A program made the translations under genes and the position numbers. Below are positions 35,442-45,439 of a stretch of DNA of 50,328 nt, piece by piece. Below the pieces are notes generated by a model. The model saw only the letters and a program-made list of their open reading frames with translations, made no database searches and was not told the origin of the DNA. Source of the DNA: Lachnospiraceae bacterium (lineage in GTDB: Bacteria; Bacillota_A; Clostridia; Lachnospirales; Lachnospiraceae); contig JAIKXV010000112.1 in NCBI GenBank assembly GCA_024683935.1, forward strand, positions 1-50,328, in the 5' to 3' direction. The number at the start of each line of letters is the position of its first letter. The first letter of the stretch is position 1.

Positions 35442-36836
35442 ATGAGAGAAAAACTTGAAACGTTACCATTGGCACAGTTAAGAGAACTTGCTAAGGCAAG
35501 AAATATCAAAGGCACCTCCTCCATGAAAAAGGGAGAACTTATCGATATCCTGGTAGAGGAGGCCGAAAAGATGGATAAGGAGGAGGCAGGAAAGAAGAAG
35601 GAAAACTCCTCTGAAAAGACTGTAAGCAAGGCGGACAGATCCGATAACAAGGATAGCGAAGAAGAGTCTGCGGATCCCGACAAGATCTCCCAGGAGAAGG
35701 AAGCACTGGATTCGGGAGAAACAGCGGACGGCATACTTGAGGTTATGTCGGACGGCTATGGTTTCATAAGGTGTGAGAACTATCTGCCCGGTGAAAATGA
35801 CGTTTACGTAGCTCCGAGTCAGATCAGAAGATTCAATCTGAAGACCGGAGACATAATTGTAGGAAATACAAGGGTAAAGACCCAGGGAGAGAAATTCTCC
35901 GCACTGCTCTATGTAAAGACCATAAACGGTTATACACCGGCAGAGGCCCAGCACAGATACAATTTCGAGGATATGACTCCCATTTTCCCGGATCAGAGGC
36001 TGAATTTAGAGAGCGGCAATAATAATGTGGCCATGAGGATGATGGATCTCATCAGCCCTGTGGGCAAGGGACAAAGAGGAATGATCGTTTCCCCTCCGAA
36101 GGCCGGAAAGACCACACTGTTAAAGAATATAGCAAAGTCCGTGACAAAGTCATATCCGGAGATCAGGCTTATCATCCTTCTGATTGATGAGCGTCCCGAG
36201 GAAGTGACTGATATCAAGGAGTCCATTCACGGAAAGAATGTTGAAGTAATATACTCTACGTTTGACGAGCTGCCGGAGCACCATAAGAGGGTTTCGGAAA
36301 TGGCTATAGAGAGGGCAAGGAGACTGGTGGAACATAATCAGGATGTTATGATCCTTCTGGACTCCATTACAAGGCTTGCAAGAGCCTATAACCTCACGGT
36401 TCCGCCCTCAGGAAGAACCCTTTCCGGAGGTCTTGATCCCGCAGCCCTGCATATGCCGAAGAGATTCTTCGGTGCCGCCAGAAATATGAGAGAGGGCGGA
36501 AGCCTTACGGTTCTCGCCACAGCCCTTGTGGATACAGGAAGCAAGATGGATGATGTGGTTTATGAGGAATTCAAGGGAACCGGCAATATGGAAATGGTGC
36601 TGAACAGAAAGCTGCAGGAAAAGCGGGTATTCCCGGCGATCGACCTGCAGAAATCCAGCACGAGAAGGGACGATCTGCTCCTTTCCAGGGAAGAACAGGA
36701 AGCGGCAGACATTATACATAAAGCCCTTAATGGCCTAAAGAGCGATGACGCCACCGAAAAGCTCATCGATCTCTTCAGCCACACCAGGAATAATAAAGAA
36801 TTTATAGAAATGGTAAAGAAGATCAGGCTGTATTGA
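35442..36836 (+). CDS. rho: Transcription termination factor Rho
   Basis: Hexameric RNA helicase that ends transcription; 464 aa. An N-terminal Rho_N/SAP-like helical part (about 1-45; [17 protein letters not shown]) is followed by a highly charged Lys/Glu linker (about 45-95) as in many Firmicutes and Actinobacteria. Next come the cold-shock-like RNA-binding fold ([20 protein letters not shown]) and the ATPase core. The core has P-loop PPKAGKT (218-224), the catalytic [10 protein letters not shown]-loop [13 protein letters not shown] and the [26 protein letters not shown]-loop. All these motifs look normal. It has its own promoter and a 17-base gap to the following surface-protein gene. Confidence 0.97.
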   Translation: MREKLETLPLAQLRELAKARNIKGTSSMKKGELIDILVEEAEKMDKEEAGKKKENSSEKTVSKADRSDNKDSEEESADPDKISQEKEALDSGETADGILEVMSDGYGFIRCENYLPGENDVYVAPSQIRRFNLKTGDIIVGNTRVKTQGEKFSALLYVKTINGYTPAEAQHRYNFEDMTPIFPDQRLNLESGNNNVAMRMMDLISPVGKGQRGMIVSPPKAGKTTLLKNIAKSVTKSYPEIRLIILLIDERPEEVTDIKESIHGKNVEVIYSTFDELPEHHKRVSEMAIERARRLVEHNQDVMILLDSITRLARAYNLTVPPSGRTLSGGLDPAALHMPKRFFGAARNMREGGSLTVLATALVDTGSKMDDVVYEEFKGTGNMEMVLNRKLQEKRVFPAIDLQKSSTRRDDLLLSREEQEAADIIHKALNGLKSDDATEKLIDLFSHTRNNKEFIEMVKKIRLY

Positions 36837-36853
36837 TTTAGAGAGGTATTGCC

Positions 36854-39631
36854 ATGAAGAAAGTGCTCTTTAAGCGTATCGCGGTATTTTTTCTGATATC
36901 GGTGCTTTTATGCTCCAATTCGCTGTTTCTCTATGCTGAGGAAGTCGGAGAAGGCGTTGAAACCCCGGATGCTGAAGTAACCGCAGTAATAGAAGAGCCC
37001 GCAGAACCCGGTGGAAGCGACGATAACGTTGTGACGGATGGGAACGCTGGATCTGGCGATACCGTAGATAACCAAAACGGTCAGCAGTCACAGACAGGCA
37101 GTCTGCAGGTGCCTGTTCTGGGAAGGAAATTCTCTGTAAATACCGACGTACTGAGTTTTGGAACTATAAAGACCAACGAAGTTCCGATGCCGCTTAGTTT
37201 CGTGATAACAAATGACAGCACCAGTGATGAGCTGAATTTAGGATGGAGCCAGACTGATGTCACCGGGATATTCCGCCTTAATATGCCATCAGAGGTAAAT
37301 AATCCGATTGCTCCCGGTGGGCATATACAGGGAACTGTTGAGGTGCCAAAGGAAAAGATACAGGCCGGAGATTTTGCATCCACTATTGTTTTTACAGATC
37401 TGGATACCAATGCAAAGGCGGAGATACGAGTTTCTCTCAGAGTGGAATCAGCAGCTCCGGGTGTTAACAAGATAAAGATCTGGCCCGGAAACACATACCT
37501 TCGCCAGGGAGATTCCATGAAGTTTGATGTCACCGTGGAGGGTTATAATAACCCTGATACCGGTGTCACCTGGAGTCTTCAGGGACAGAATTCATCCGGC
37601 ACCAGTATTGATAATGACGGATATCTCAGGGTTGCCGGGGATGAGTCGGCATCATACATTACGGTCATTGCGACTTCCAATCAGAATAACAGCTACAGGG
37701 ATACGGCATCAGTCAGTATTTCCAAGGACAGGTATGTGGTAAATGCCTGGGCGGATCCTGCGAAGGGGGGATATATCAACGGAGCGGGAAACTACAACGG
37801 GGGTGACCGGGCCACACTGACTGCGGTTGCCTTGGAAGGATATTCATTCGATGAATGGGTTACTGCGGATGATATGTCCCATGTCAGCTCATCAGCGTCC
37901 TTTACAACGGATAAGATCACAAAGAATCTTAGTTATAGAGCTATTTTCATAGAATCGGAATTCAAGATAAAGGTTAAGAGTTCCGATGAGGATATGGGCA
38001 CCGTTAAAGGCGGAGGCTATGTCAAAAAGGGAGATAATACCACTATTGAAGCCAAGCCGAAGACGGGTTACGACTTTGACGGCTGGTATGAAAATGACAA
38101 GCTGGTAAGCCATGACAAGAAGGTAAAGATCACCGATGTAAAGAAGAGCCATACCTTTGTAGCGCAGTTCAAAGAAGAAAGATATGTGGTAAAGGTTTCG
38201 GCATCTCCGTCTGAGGGCGGAAGTGTCTCCGGTGAAGGTGAATATGAAAGCGGAGATACTGTGAACCTCAGTGCGTCTCCGGCTCCCGGCTACTTCTTTA
38301 AGGGATATGAAATAAATAACCAGATCATCAGTAATTCCGAAGATTACCGTATAACCGGTCTGGACAGGGATCTCAGCATTACCGCGCTGTTTGAAAAGGA
38401 AGGTACAAAGAACCATACGATCGAATCCGGTGTTGCCAATGCCGGCGGAGTCATAACTCCTTCAGGAAAGGCCAGCGTTGCGGAAGGAGGCAGCATAACC
38501 TATACCATTGCTCCTGATAACGGATACGGCGTTCTGATGGTTTCCGTAGACGGTGAGCAGAAGGGGGCATATACCACCTTTACATTTAATAATATAAAAA
38601 GGGATCATACCATTTCAGTTGCCTTTGCTCCTATAGAAGATCCGGTAAACGAAGTTGAGATGGACAAGATCATTACCACAAAGGAAGCGGAGGCAATAGC
38701 CGTAGCGAAGCTCAGACAAGCCGGGCGTGATTCGGAGGAAAGAAGTTCCGTGATCGTCACCACTGAGAATTATCAGGAATATCTGCAGGAGGAAATGGGG
38801 GAAATCGAAGGAGATACGGATACGATAACCGCACCCCAGGAACAGAACCTGGTCGGAATGGACAATACAGAGGATCTCTCTGATGTGGTCAACATCTATA
38901 ATCCGGATAAGGCAGTCGGAGTATACCAGGCTCTTGATATAACCCGTGAAACTGCGGAGAAGCTTATTGACGGCAACGGTGATGGCATACTCATTAATGA
39001 AGCGTATGAGCTGGGCTACCTTGATATTCTTATCAATAATGAATACATGGTTCCCGGAAAAGAAGGAGAAGTGCTTGACCTTGAAAATGACAACACGGTC
39101 AAAAACCTCCAGGAGGTAGTGAGAGCCTGTCTTACCAAAGAAGAGAAGCTCAAGCTCCTTGATGGAAATGAAATAGTTGTTTCCTTTACCATCTCCGGCG
39201 CGGAAAACCCCGGGGAATATGAGAAACAGGCCGTAAAAAGTGCAAAGGGTGTCAGCATTGACAGATACCTCTATATCACTCTTATGAAGACCGTAGACGG
39301 TGTGCCCTCTCTCGTAGAGAAACTGGATACACCAATGCGCCTGACTATGGAGATTCCCGAAGAGCTCAGGGACAGCGAAGCAAAGTTCTGCATAGTGAGG
39401 AATCATAACGGGGAAGTGGATGTGCTGGAGGATCTGGATGATGATCCCAATACCATCACCATAGAGACAGACAGATTTTCACCCTATGCCATAGGGCACT
39501 TCTCAAATACAAATTATATAGTTATTTTTATAGCAATTGCAGTTGCTTTTGCGGCAGCGCTGTTCATTCTCCTCACCTTCATCAATATGAGGGGGAACGG
39601 TAAGAAAAAGGTTCCTGAAGGGACAGACTAA
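36854..39631 (+). CDS. Large cell-surface protein with B-repeat-like modules and C-terminal membrane anchor
   Basis: Exported protein of 925 aa. Residues 1-28 are a signal peptide ending LYA, then an acidic Gly/Asp/Glu-rich linker to about 90. A beta-sandwich of the ASH/choice-of-anchor type follows (about 92-200; VLSFGTIKTNEVP), then a Big-like domain (about 203-295) and three to four InlB B-repeat-like units (about 296-600). The repeats show recurring GG.V.G.G.Y..GD..T..A....GY.F.GW patterns. A unique region (about 610-885) has an EF-hand-like DGNGDGIL loop. A single membrane helix near 892-915 is followed by a short Lys-rich tail, with no LPXTG sorting motif, so it is anchored by the helix. 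It probably serves adhesion or envelope structure. It begins 17 bases after rho. Confidence 0.8.
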   Translation: MKKVLFKRIAVFFLISVLLCSNSLFLYAEEVGEGVETPDAEVTAVIEEPAEPGGSDDNVVTDGNAGSGDTVDNQNGQQSQTGSLQVPVLGRKFSVNTDVLSFGTIKTNEVPMPLSFVITNDSTSDELNLGWSQTDVTGIFRLNMPSEVNNPIAPGGHIQGTVEVPKEKIQAGDFASTIVFTDLDTNAKAEIRVSLRVESAAPGVNKIKIWPGNTYLRQGDSMKFDVTVEGYNNPDTGVTWSLQGQNSSGTSIDNDGYLRVAGDESASYITVIATSNQNNSYRDTASVSISKDRYVVNAWADPAKGGYINGAGNYNGGDRATLTAVALEGYSFDEWVTADDMSHVSSSASFTTDKITKNLSYRAIFIESEFKIKVKSSDEDMGTVKGGGYVKKGDNTTIEAKPKTGYDFDGWYENDKLVSHDKKVKITDVKKSHTFVAQFKEERYVVKVSASPSEGGSVSGEGEYESGDTVNLSASPAPGYFFKGYEINNQIISNSEDYRITGLDRDLSITALFEKEGTKNHTIESGVANAGGVITPSGKASVAEGGSITYTIAPDNGYGVLMVSVDGEQKGAYTTFTFNNIKRDHTISVAFAPIEDPVNEVEMDKIITTKEAEAIAVAKLRQAGRDSEERSSVIVTTENYQEYLQEEMGEIEGDTDTITAPQEQNLVGMDNTEDLSDVVNIYNPDKAVGVYQALDITRETAEKLIDGNGDGILINEAYELGYLDILINNEYMVPGKEGEVLDLENDNTVKNLQEVVRACLTKEEKLKLLDGNEIVVSFTISGAENPGEYEKQAVKSAKGVSIDRYLYITLMKTVDGVPSLVEKLDTPMRLTMEIPEELRDSEAKFCIVRNHNGEVDVLEDLDDDPNTITIETDRFSPYAIGHFSNTNYIVIFIAIAVAFAAALFILLTFINMRGNGKKKVPEGTD

Positions 39632-39665
39632 AAGCGGGATATAAAATGCAGAAGGGGAGATAAAG

Positions 39666-42125
39666 ATGTATTATTCCATGACAGGGCTGCTTGCAGCCCT
39701 GATCCTTCTGATAGAAAATCAGGATATTCTTTTTGACAGGAAGGGGGCTTTTACCCTTCCTGCTTGGAGAGTTTACAGAAAATTCCTTTTTGCTGTTCTT
39801 ATCTATTATGCCACAGATATTCTGTGGGGGATTCTGGAAAGCAGGAAGCTTTCATTTCTGCTGTTTGCGGACACATCGATATACTTTATTGCCATGGCGG
39901 CGGGGGTTCTGTTCTGGACCCAGTATGTTGTCGCCTATTTAGATGAAGACAATATTTTCGGACGCATACTCATCTATTCCGGACGTTTTATAGCGCTTCT
40001 TGTTGTGATTTGTTCCCTTATTAATCTGTTTACGCCTGTTCTGTTCAGGGTGGATGCCGACTCGGTTTATCATCCTCTGGAGACCAGATATGTGATACTG
40101 GTAAGCCAGATAATACTGCTGCTCCTTATTTCCCTGTATGCTTTTTCTTCTCTGATCCGCCTGAAAGACGATGGAAGAGAGCGGATGAAATACCGGACCA
40201 TAGGACTTTTCGGTCTGACAATGGCAGTATTTTTGATATTGCAGGTGTATTTTGCCTATCTTCCGCTGTATTCCATTGCATTTATGCTGGGAACCTGTCT
40301 CCTTCGCTCTGTCGTAATAGGGGATGAGAAAGAAAAATACAGAAGTGAACTCGAGGAAGCAGAAAAGATTAAGGAATTGAAGCAGTCTATATCCGCGCTT
40401 CTCGATAATATGCCGGCACTTAGCTTTTCAAAGGATGCGGAGACTGGAGTTTACCTCGCATGCAACCAGGCTTTTGCCGAATACGCCCATAAAGACAGTC
40501 CTGATGGTGTTGTGGGGCTGACGGATGCCAAGATCTTTGACAGAGTCACTGCCAGTCATTTCGTTGAAGACGACCATATGGCACTGTCCATGGATGAGCC
40601 TTATATCTTCTATGAGGATGTGCCTGACGCCGCCGGTAATCAGAGGCAGTTCCAGACCACGAAGCTGAAATTCATGGATGCGGCGGGGAGACTCTGCATT
40701 CTCGGAATGTGTCAGGACGTAACGGATACAGTCCGTATTCAGAGAGAAAATGCCACCACAAAGGAAGCCTATGAAAAAGCAAAGAGTGCAGGGATCATTT
40801 TTACCCATATTGCCCAGACCCTGGCCCGGGGTTATGCGGATCTATACTATGTAAATATCGAATCCGGGGATTATATCGAATATCATTCCAATGACAGATC
40901 CGGGATGCTTGCAGAAGCCAGACGCGGCGGGAATTTCTTCGATTCATGTCAGAGGGAGGCCGGATCATTTATACATCCGGATGATTGTGAAGCTTTCAGG
41001 AAGGCTATGGAAAGGGATGCTCTTATAGATGCCCTGAACAGGAACAAGACCTTCTTTATGACCTACCGCCTGCTTTCCGAGGGCGGTTCAAACTATGTCA
41101 GCATGAAGGTTTACCGCATGGAGGATGATGACCGCTTTATCGTCATAGGCATAACGGATGTGGATGATGATGTGAAGGATCAGAAAGCCAGAGAAAGGAT
41201 GAAGGAAGAACGGATCGCTTATTCCAGGATCAATTCCCTGACAGGAGATTTCCTCTGCGTTTATACGGTTGATCCTCTTACGGGATATTATCGTGAGTTC
41301 AGTTCTTCTGATGAGGTGAAGAGCTTTGAAACGGAAACAGAAGGCGCCGATTTCTTTGAAGCTGCCAGGAAGCTCAGCAGCAGGGTCGTTTGTCCGGAGG
41401 ATGTGGATCGTTTCATGTCCGTATTTACCAGGGAAAGCGTTATGTCAGAGATCGACAGGAACGGGATCTTTATCATCAGTTACAGGCTTATGATTAACGG
41501 GAAGCCGAATTATGTCAGGCTGAAGGCAGCCATGGTGGATGAAGAGGAAGGAAAACGTCTGATAGTCGGAATAAACGATATCGATTCCCATGTGCGTCGG
41601 GAAGAGGATTATGCGAGACGTCTTGCCAAGGCACAGTACATGGCTAATATTGATGAGCTTACCGGGGTAAAGAGCAGGCACGCATATTTAGATGAGGAAG
41701 AGCGTCTGGATCACCTTATACTGGAAAACCATGAGCCGGAGTTTGCCATTGTCATTCTGGATGTAAATGATCTTAAAATCATAAACGACACAATGGGTCA
41801 CCAGGCAGGAGACCAGTATATACGCGATGCCTGCAAGATAATCTGTGATATTTTTAAGCGTAGTCCGGTATTCCGTCTGGGAGGAGACGAATTTGCTGTA
41901 ATTGTACAGGGAGAGGATTACAGAGGTATCTCGGAACTGACGGAAAAGGTCAGGGAACACAATGAAGAAGCTACCAGGAACGGAGGAGTGATAATTGCCT
42001 GCGGTATGTCGGAATTCCAGAAGGATGACTGCGTAGCTGCGGTTTTTGAACGGGCTGACCAGAACATGTATGCAGATAAGAGCAGATTAAAGGAAATGAA
42101 GGATATCGGGAGAAAGGATCTTTAG
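39666..42125 (+). CDS. Multi-pass membrane PAS-GGDEF diguanylate cyclase
   Basis: Protein of 819 aa. Six or seven hydrophobic segments fill residues 1-220, forming a membrane sensor. A PAS-like domain follows (about 240-355; LLDNMPALSFSKDAETGVYLACN). Then come two related tandem modules of about 140 residues, both with YADLYYVNIESG/FLCVYTVDPLTG-type starts and NYVSMK/NYVRLK ends, which look like PAS-type repeats. The C-terminal GGDEF domain is intact: LGGDEF with GGDEF at residues 739-743, plus DELTGVKSRHAYLD and ILDVNDLKIINDTMGHQAGDQ. It should produce cyclic-di-GMP. Its stop is directly followed by the ATG of an ABC ATPase gene, so the two are co-transcribed. Confidence 0.9.
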   Translation: MYYSMTGLLAALILLIENQDILFDRKGAFTLPAWRVYRKFLFAVLIYYATDILWGILESRKLSFLLFADTSIYFIAMAAGVLFWTQYVVAYLDEDNIFGRILIYSGRFIALLVVICSLINLFTPVLFRVDADSVYHPLETRYVILVSQIILLLLISLYAFSSLIRLKDDGRERMKYRTIGLFGLTMAVFLILQVYFAYLPLYSIAFMLGTCLLRSVVIGDEKEKYRSELEEAEKIKELKQSISALLDNMPALSFSKDAETGVYLACNQAFAEYAHKDSPDGVVGLTDAKIFDRVTASHFVEDDHMALSMDEPYIFYEDVPDAAGNQRQFQTTKLKFMDAAGRLCILGMCQDVTDTVRIQRENATTKEAYEKAKSAGIIFTHIAQTLARGYADLYYVNIESGDYIEYHSNDRSGMLAEARRGGNFFDSCQREAGSFIHPDDCEAFRKAMERDALIDALNRNKTFFMTYRLLSEGGSNYVSMKVYRMEDDDRFIVIGITDVDDDVKDQKARERMKEERIAYSRINSLTGDFLCVYTVDPLTGYYREFSSSDEVKSFETETEGADFFEAARKLSSRVVCPEDVDRFMSVFTRESVMSEIDRNGIFIISYRLMINGKPNYVRLKAAMVDEEEGKRLIVGINDIDSHVRREEDYARRLAKAQYMANIDELTGVKSRHAYLDEEERLDHLILENHEPEFAIVILDVNDLKIINDTMGHQAGDQYIRDACKIICDIFKRSPVFRLGGDEFAVIVQGEDYRGISELTEKVREHNEEATRNGGVIIACGMSEFQKDDCVAAVFERADQNMYADKSRLKEMKDIGRKDL

Positions 42126-43451
42126 ATGGATGCCATTGTGGTTGCCTTTGTATTTATTTTTCAGATCCTGCATAATTTATGTGAGATCATAGGGTATTAC
42201 GGAGTTTTCAAAAAAAGCGGCAGGAAGGGATGGTATGCGCTTTTCCCCGGTATAAGGGATTATCAGCTGGCTGTTACCGCTGAACGTGAAGAAGAGGGAA
42301 AGACATACTTTATCCTCTGTTCCTGTTCTTTTCTGGCCAATACGCTCTATCACGGCTTCGCGGAAGACTCTGCGATGCGGATTCTGTTTTCCTTTGTATC
42401 CCTTGCCTTCCAGATCTCGTCACTTTTCTACGGTGTCCGTATAATATCGGCCCTCTGCCATCTGTACAACAGATCAAAGAAGTGGGTGCCGCTCTGGCTG
42501 TTTTTCTCACCCATCGTATCCCTTATCTGGGGATTCAATAAGAAATTCCAGCCTGCACACAAGGCGTTCGGCTCAGAATCCACAAAGGCTGCAAAGATCA
42601 GCGGTGCATCGGTTGAAGCCCTGCAGACGGGGCTGACCATTAATCTCACGGACAGAAATGTTATCGATTTCTTTAAGAGGAGATATCTGTTAAAGGATAT
42701 CCATCTTTCCATTCCCACAGGACATATGGTGCTGCTCCTCGGCGGATCCGGAGCGGGAAAGACAACCTTCTTAAATGCCATTACCGGTTATGAAAAGGCA
42801 AATGCCGAGGTGATACTGAACGGAAATGATGTCTACGGAAATTATGAGAGCATGAAATACGATCTGGGATTTGTGCCCCAGCAGGATCTGATGAGGGACG
42901 GGGATACAGTATTCATGACCTTAAAGGATGCTGCCGGACTCCGCCTGCCGAAAAATATGTCCTTTTCGCAGAGACGGGATCGTATTAATGAAATGCTGGA
43001 GAAATTCGGGCTCAGCTCTGTAAAGCACCATTTGGTTGAAAAGCTCTCCGGCGGCCAGAGGAAGAGGCTTTCCATAGCAATGGAATTTATTTCCGATCCG
43101 GCCCTTTTCATACTTGATGAGCCGGATTCGGGACTTGACGGGATCGTGGCGAGAAATCTCTTTGAGGGACTTCGCTCCATTGCTGACGAGGGCAGGATAG
43201 TAATAGTCATAACTCATACGCCCGACCGTGTAATAGATCTTTTTGATGATGTGATAGTCCTTGCCAAGGATGCTGACAGAACCGGACGTTTAAGCTTCTA
43301 CGGTTCCATTGGGGAAGCCTACTCCTTCTTCGGGAAGGGATCCATGGAAGAGATACTGCTTTCCATTAACCAGAAGGATGAAGGCGGCGAAGGCAGGGCG
43401 GATGAATTCATAGAGAAATACTCGCAGCAGATTTCGGAACAGGCAGGGTAA
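42126..43451 (+). CDS. ABC transporter ATPase with N-terminal membrane domain (ABCG-like)
   Basis: Protein of 441 aa. Residues 1-150 hold four or so hydrophobic segments with a VFKKSGRKGWYALFPGIRDYQL motif reminiscent of the DUF5684-type membrane domain. An ABC ATPase follows, most like the ABCG/White group: Walker A LLGGSGAGKTTFL (about 202-214), Q-loop FVPQQD, signature LSGGQRKRLSIAM (about 309-321), Walker B LFILDEPDSGLDG and H-loop VITHTPD. All catalytic residues are present. It starts directly after the GGDEF gene and is followed three bases later by an ABC-2 type permease. The exported substrate is unknown. The fusion of a membrane domain to the N-terminus of the ATPase is unusual. Confidence 0.85.
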   Translation: MDAIVVAFVFIFQILHNLCEIIGYYGVFKKSGRKGWYALFPGIRDYQLAVTAEREEEGKTYFILCSCSFLANTLYHGFAEDSAMRILFSFVSLAFQISSLFYGVRIISALCHLYNRSKKWVPLWLFFSPIVSLIWGFNKKFQPAHKAFGSESTKAAKISGASVEALQTGLTINLTDRNVIDFFKRRYLLKDIHLSIPTGHMVLLLGGSGAGKTTFLNAITGYEKANAEVILNGNDVYGNYESMKYDLGFVPQQDLMRDGDTVFMTLKDAAGLRLPKNMSFSQRRDRINEMLEKFGLSSVKHHLVEKLSGGQRKRLSIAMEFISDPALFILDEPDSGLDGIVARNLFEGLRSIADEGRIVIVITHTPDRVIDLFDDVIVLAKDADRTGRLSFYGSIGEAYSFFGKGSMEEILLSINQKDEGGEGRADEFIEKYSQQISEQAG

Positions 43452-43454
43452 ATA

Positions 43455-44405
43455 TTGGATAATACTAAGCTTAGATATAAGGGACGTGTCGGTCAGACCT
43501 TTCTGTATTTTATAAAGATCGCGCGCATATTCGTTTTTCGGAATGACTGGAAGGTGCTGCCTATGGCGGCGGTAATAGCAGGTTTGGTATCCATGGTTGT
43601 TGGAAAAGGACTTTTTCAGACTATGGAAGGTACCCTGCAGGGGACTTTTGCACTGGCCTGCGTATGCATATGGAACGGTTTCTTTAATTCTATACAGGTC
43701 ATCTGCCGGGAAAGACCCGTGATCAAGAGGGAACACCGGGCAGGTCTCCATATGTCATCCTATGTCTGTGCCCATCTTTTATTCCAGATGCTGCTCTGTG
43801 CGGTTCAGTCAGTGATCACCATAGTAGTATGCAGGTTTGCGGGAGTATATTTTCCGGGTTCCGGTATTATAGTGCCGGGCAGCAGGGGTTTCTATGCGGA
43901 ATTTTTTATCACCCTATTCCTCATAACCTATGCAGCGGACGTGCTGGCCCTCATGATCTCCGCAATTGTCCATACCACGACAACGGCAATGACCGTCATG
44001 CCTTTTATGCTGATAGTCCAGCTGGTATTTGCCGGATATTTCAGCATTCCGGATTCGTTAAAGGATGTAACCGACATGATGATATCCAAGTGGGGTATTC
44101 AGGGTCTCTGCTGCCTCGGTCATTACAATGACCTTCCGGCAGTCCTCATATGGAACAGGATGATGGCGGCGGGGAATGTGGATCTCGGCGGCATCATGAG
44201 CCTTTCCGAGCTTATGGAACAGGTCGAAAAGATGGGGATGAGGGACAGGGTGCTCTCCGAGCTGGGGAAGGCGAGCCAGAATGTAAGCTATGTTTCGACA
44301 CCGGAGAACCTTCTTTTATGCTGGGGCTATCTCCTTTGTTTTGCGGTTATATTTGCCTTTATTACAGTAGTATTTCTTGAGTTTATTGACAGGGACAAAC
44401 GGTAA
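43455..44405 (+). CDS. ABC-2 type transporter permease (ABCG-like)
   Basis: Membrane protein of 316 aa with about six helices (near 40-58, 65-85, 115-140, 155-180, 185-205 and 285-310). The arrangement, with a loop between the last two helices, is that of ABC-2/ABCG permeases. It starts at TTG 43455, supported by GGCAGGG just upstream and by the absence of an ATG before residue 37. It is the natural partner of the ATPase three bases upstream. A lipid, peptide or polysaccharide substrate cannot be told apart from sequence. Behind it lies a decayed second ABC ATPase. Confidence 0.82.
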   Translation: MDNTKLRYKGRVGQTFLYFIKIARIFVFRNDWKVLPMAAVIAGLVSMVVGKGLFQTMEGTLQGTFALACVCIWNGFFNSIQVICRERPVIKREHRAGLHMSSYVCAHLLFQMLLCAVQSVITIVVCRFAGVYFPGSGIIVPGSRGFYAEFFITLFLITYAADVLALMISAIVHTTTTAMTVMPFMLIVQLVFAGYFSIPDSLKDVTDMMISKWGIQGLCCLGHYNDLPAVLIWNRMMAAGNVDLGGIMSLSELMEQVEKMGMRDRVLSELGKASQNVSYVSTPENLLLCWGYLLCFAVIFAFITVVFLEFIDRDKR

Positions 44406-44447
44406 GCAGAGTGAGCAGAAAAAATGTACAGCCTGTAAAATAAGGCG

Positions 44448-45229
44448 TTGCCCGAGTTCCGGTGGTCAGGCAGCGTGGAGCTCAGCAATATAACATTCCG
44501 GCATAAGGATGATATGCCGCCTGTTCTGAATGATCTGAGCCTGCATATCAGGGCAGGTCAGTATGTGGCTATCACAGGGAAGACCGGCTGTGGAAAGAGT
44601 ACGCTGTTGCGTATAATGCTGGGCTTTGAAAAGCCGCAGAGGGAGCGGTCTATTACGACGGGCGTAATCTGAACAGCATTGATCTGAAATCCCTTCGCAG
44701 CAAGATAGGAACCGTAATGCAGAACGGATCCCTTTTCTTAGGTGATATTTATTCCAATATTGTGATCTCAGCACCGGAGCTTGGACTCGAAGAAGCCTGG
44801 GAAACTGCGGAAATGGCAGGCATAGCAGAGGATATCCGTAATATGCCGATGAATATGTTTACCGTAGTAGATGAAGGAGGAAGCAGTATTTCCGGCGGGC
44901 AGAAGCAGAGACTGATGATAGCGAGAGCCATAGCACCGAAACCGAAGATACTGATGTTTGATGAGGCTACAAGTGCCCTTGACAATATAACCCAGAAACA
45001 GGTTTCCGATTCGCTGGAAACACTGAAATGCACCAGGATAGTCGTTGCCCACAGGCTGTCCACTATAAAGAACTGCGACAGGATCATCGTTCTCGACGGA
45101 GGAAATATAGTTGAGGACGGACGTTATGACGAGCTGATGGCAAAGAACGGCTTCTTTGCAGAGCTGGTGAAGCGACAGCAGCCATCTGCCCTCTCTTATA
45201 AAATTCTTCTCTATGCTTGTCTTTACTGA
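44448..45229 (+). pseudogene. Decayed NHLM-type peptide-exporter ABC ATPase (5' truncated, frameshifted)
   Basis: Remnant of the nucleotide-binding half of an ABC exporter. The first piece (44448-44672) has [14 protein letters not shown], Walker [13 protein letters not shown] and LGFEKPQR. It then shifts frame: adding one G to the GGG at 44641-44643 restores reading as [21 protein letters not shown]. The second piece (from 44717) contains SAPELGLEEAWETAEMAGIA, signature SSISGGQKQRLMIARAI, Walker B ILMFDEATSALD and the VVAHRLSTI switch. The wording 'EAWETAEMAGIAEDIRNMPM' and 'KCTRIVVAHRLSTI' resembles NHLM bacteriocin-system ABC transporters (recalled). The whole membrane domain expected upstream is absent: an in-frame stop lies just before 44448. 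A homopolymer sequencing error could explain the shift but not the truncation. Confidence 0.8.
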
Positions 45230-45271
45230 ATCAAGGAGGGAAGTACCTTCTGCCTGAACTGTATCCCTGAC

Positions 45272-45297
45272 CATGATCCCTCAGGATCATGTTTTTT
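45272..45297 (+). terminator. Rho-independent terminator
   Basis: CATGATCC (45272-45279), loop CTCA, GGATCATG (45284-45291), then six T residues. It lies 43 bases after the pseudogene stop and ends the 39666-45229 transcription unit. Confidence 0.85.
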
Positions 45298-45439
45298 CCG
45301 TTCCGGAAAAGATCAATATGTATCGGAATACTGAAAATTATACCATAATGGGATAAAGCTGAAATAGAGACTTTTCTTTTATATGGTGTTATTATTGGTT
45401 AGATGTTTTAACGGATAAATACAGGAAGAAGGAAGGAAT

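Noticed and set aside
38615..39406. Minus-strand open frame opposite the surface protein
   Set aside because: The plus-strand protein has a signal peptide, repeats and anchor in one continuous frame; the antisense frame has no ribosome site or domain.
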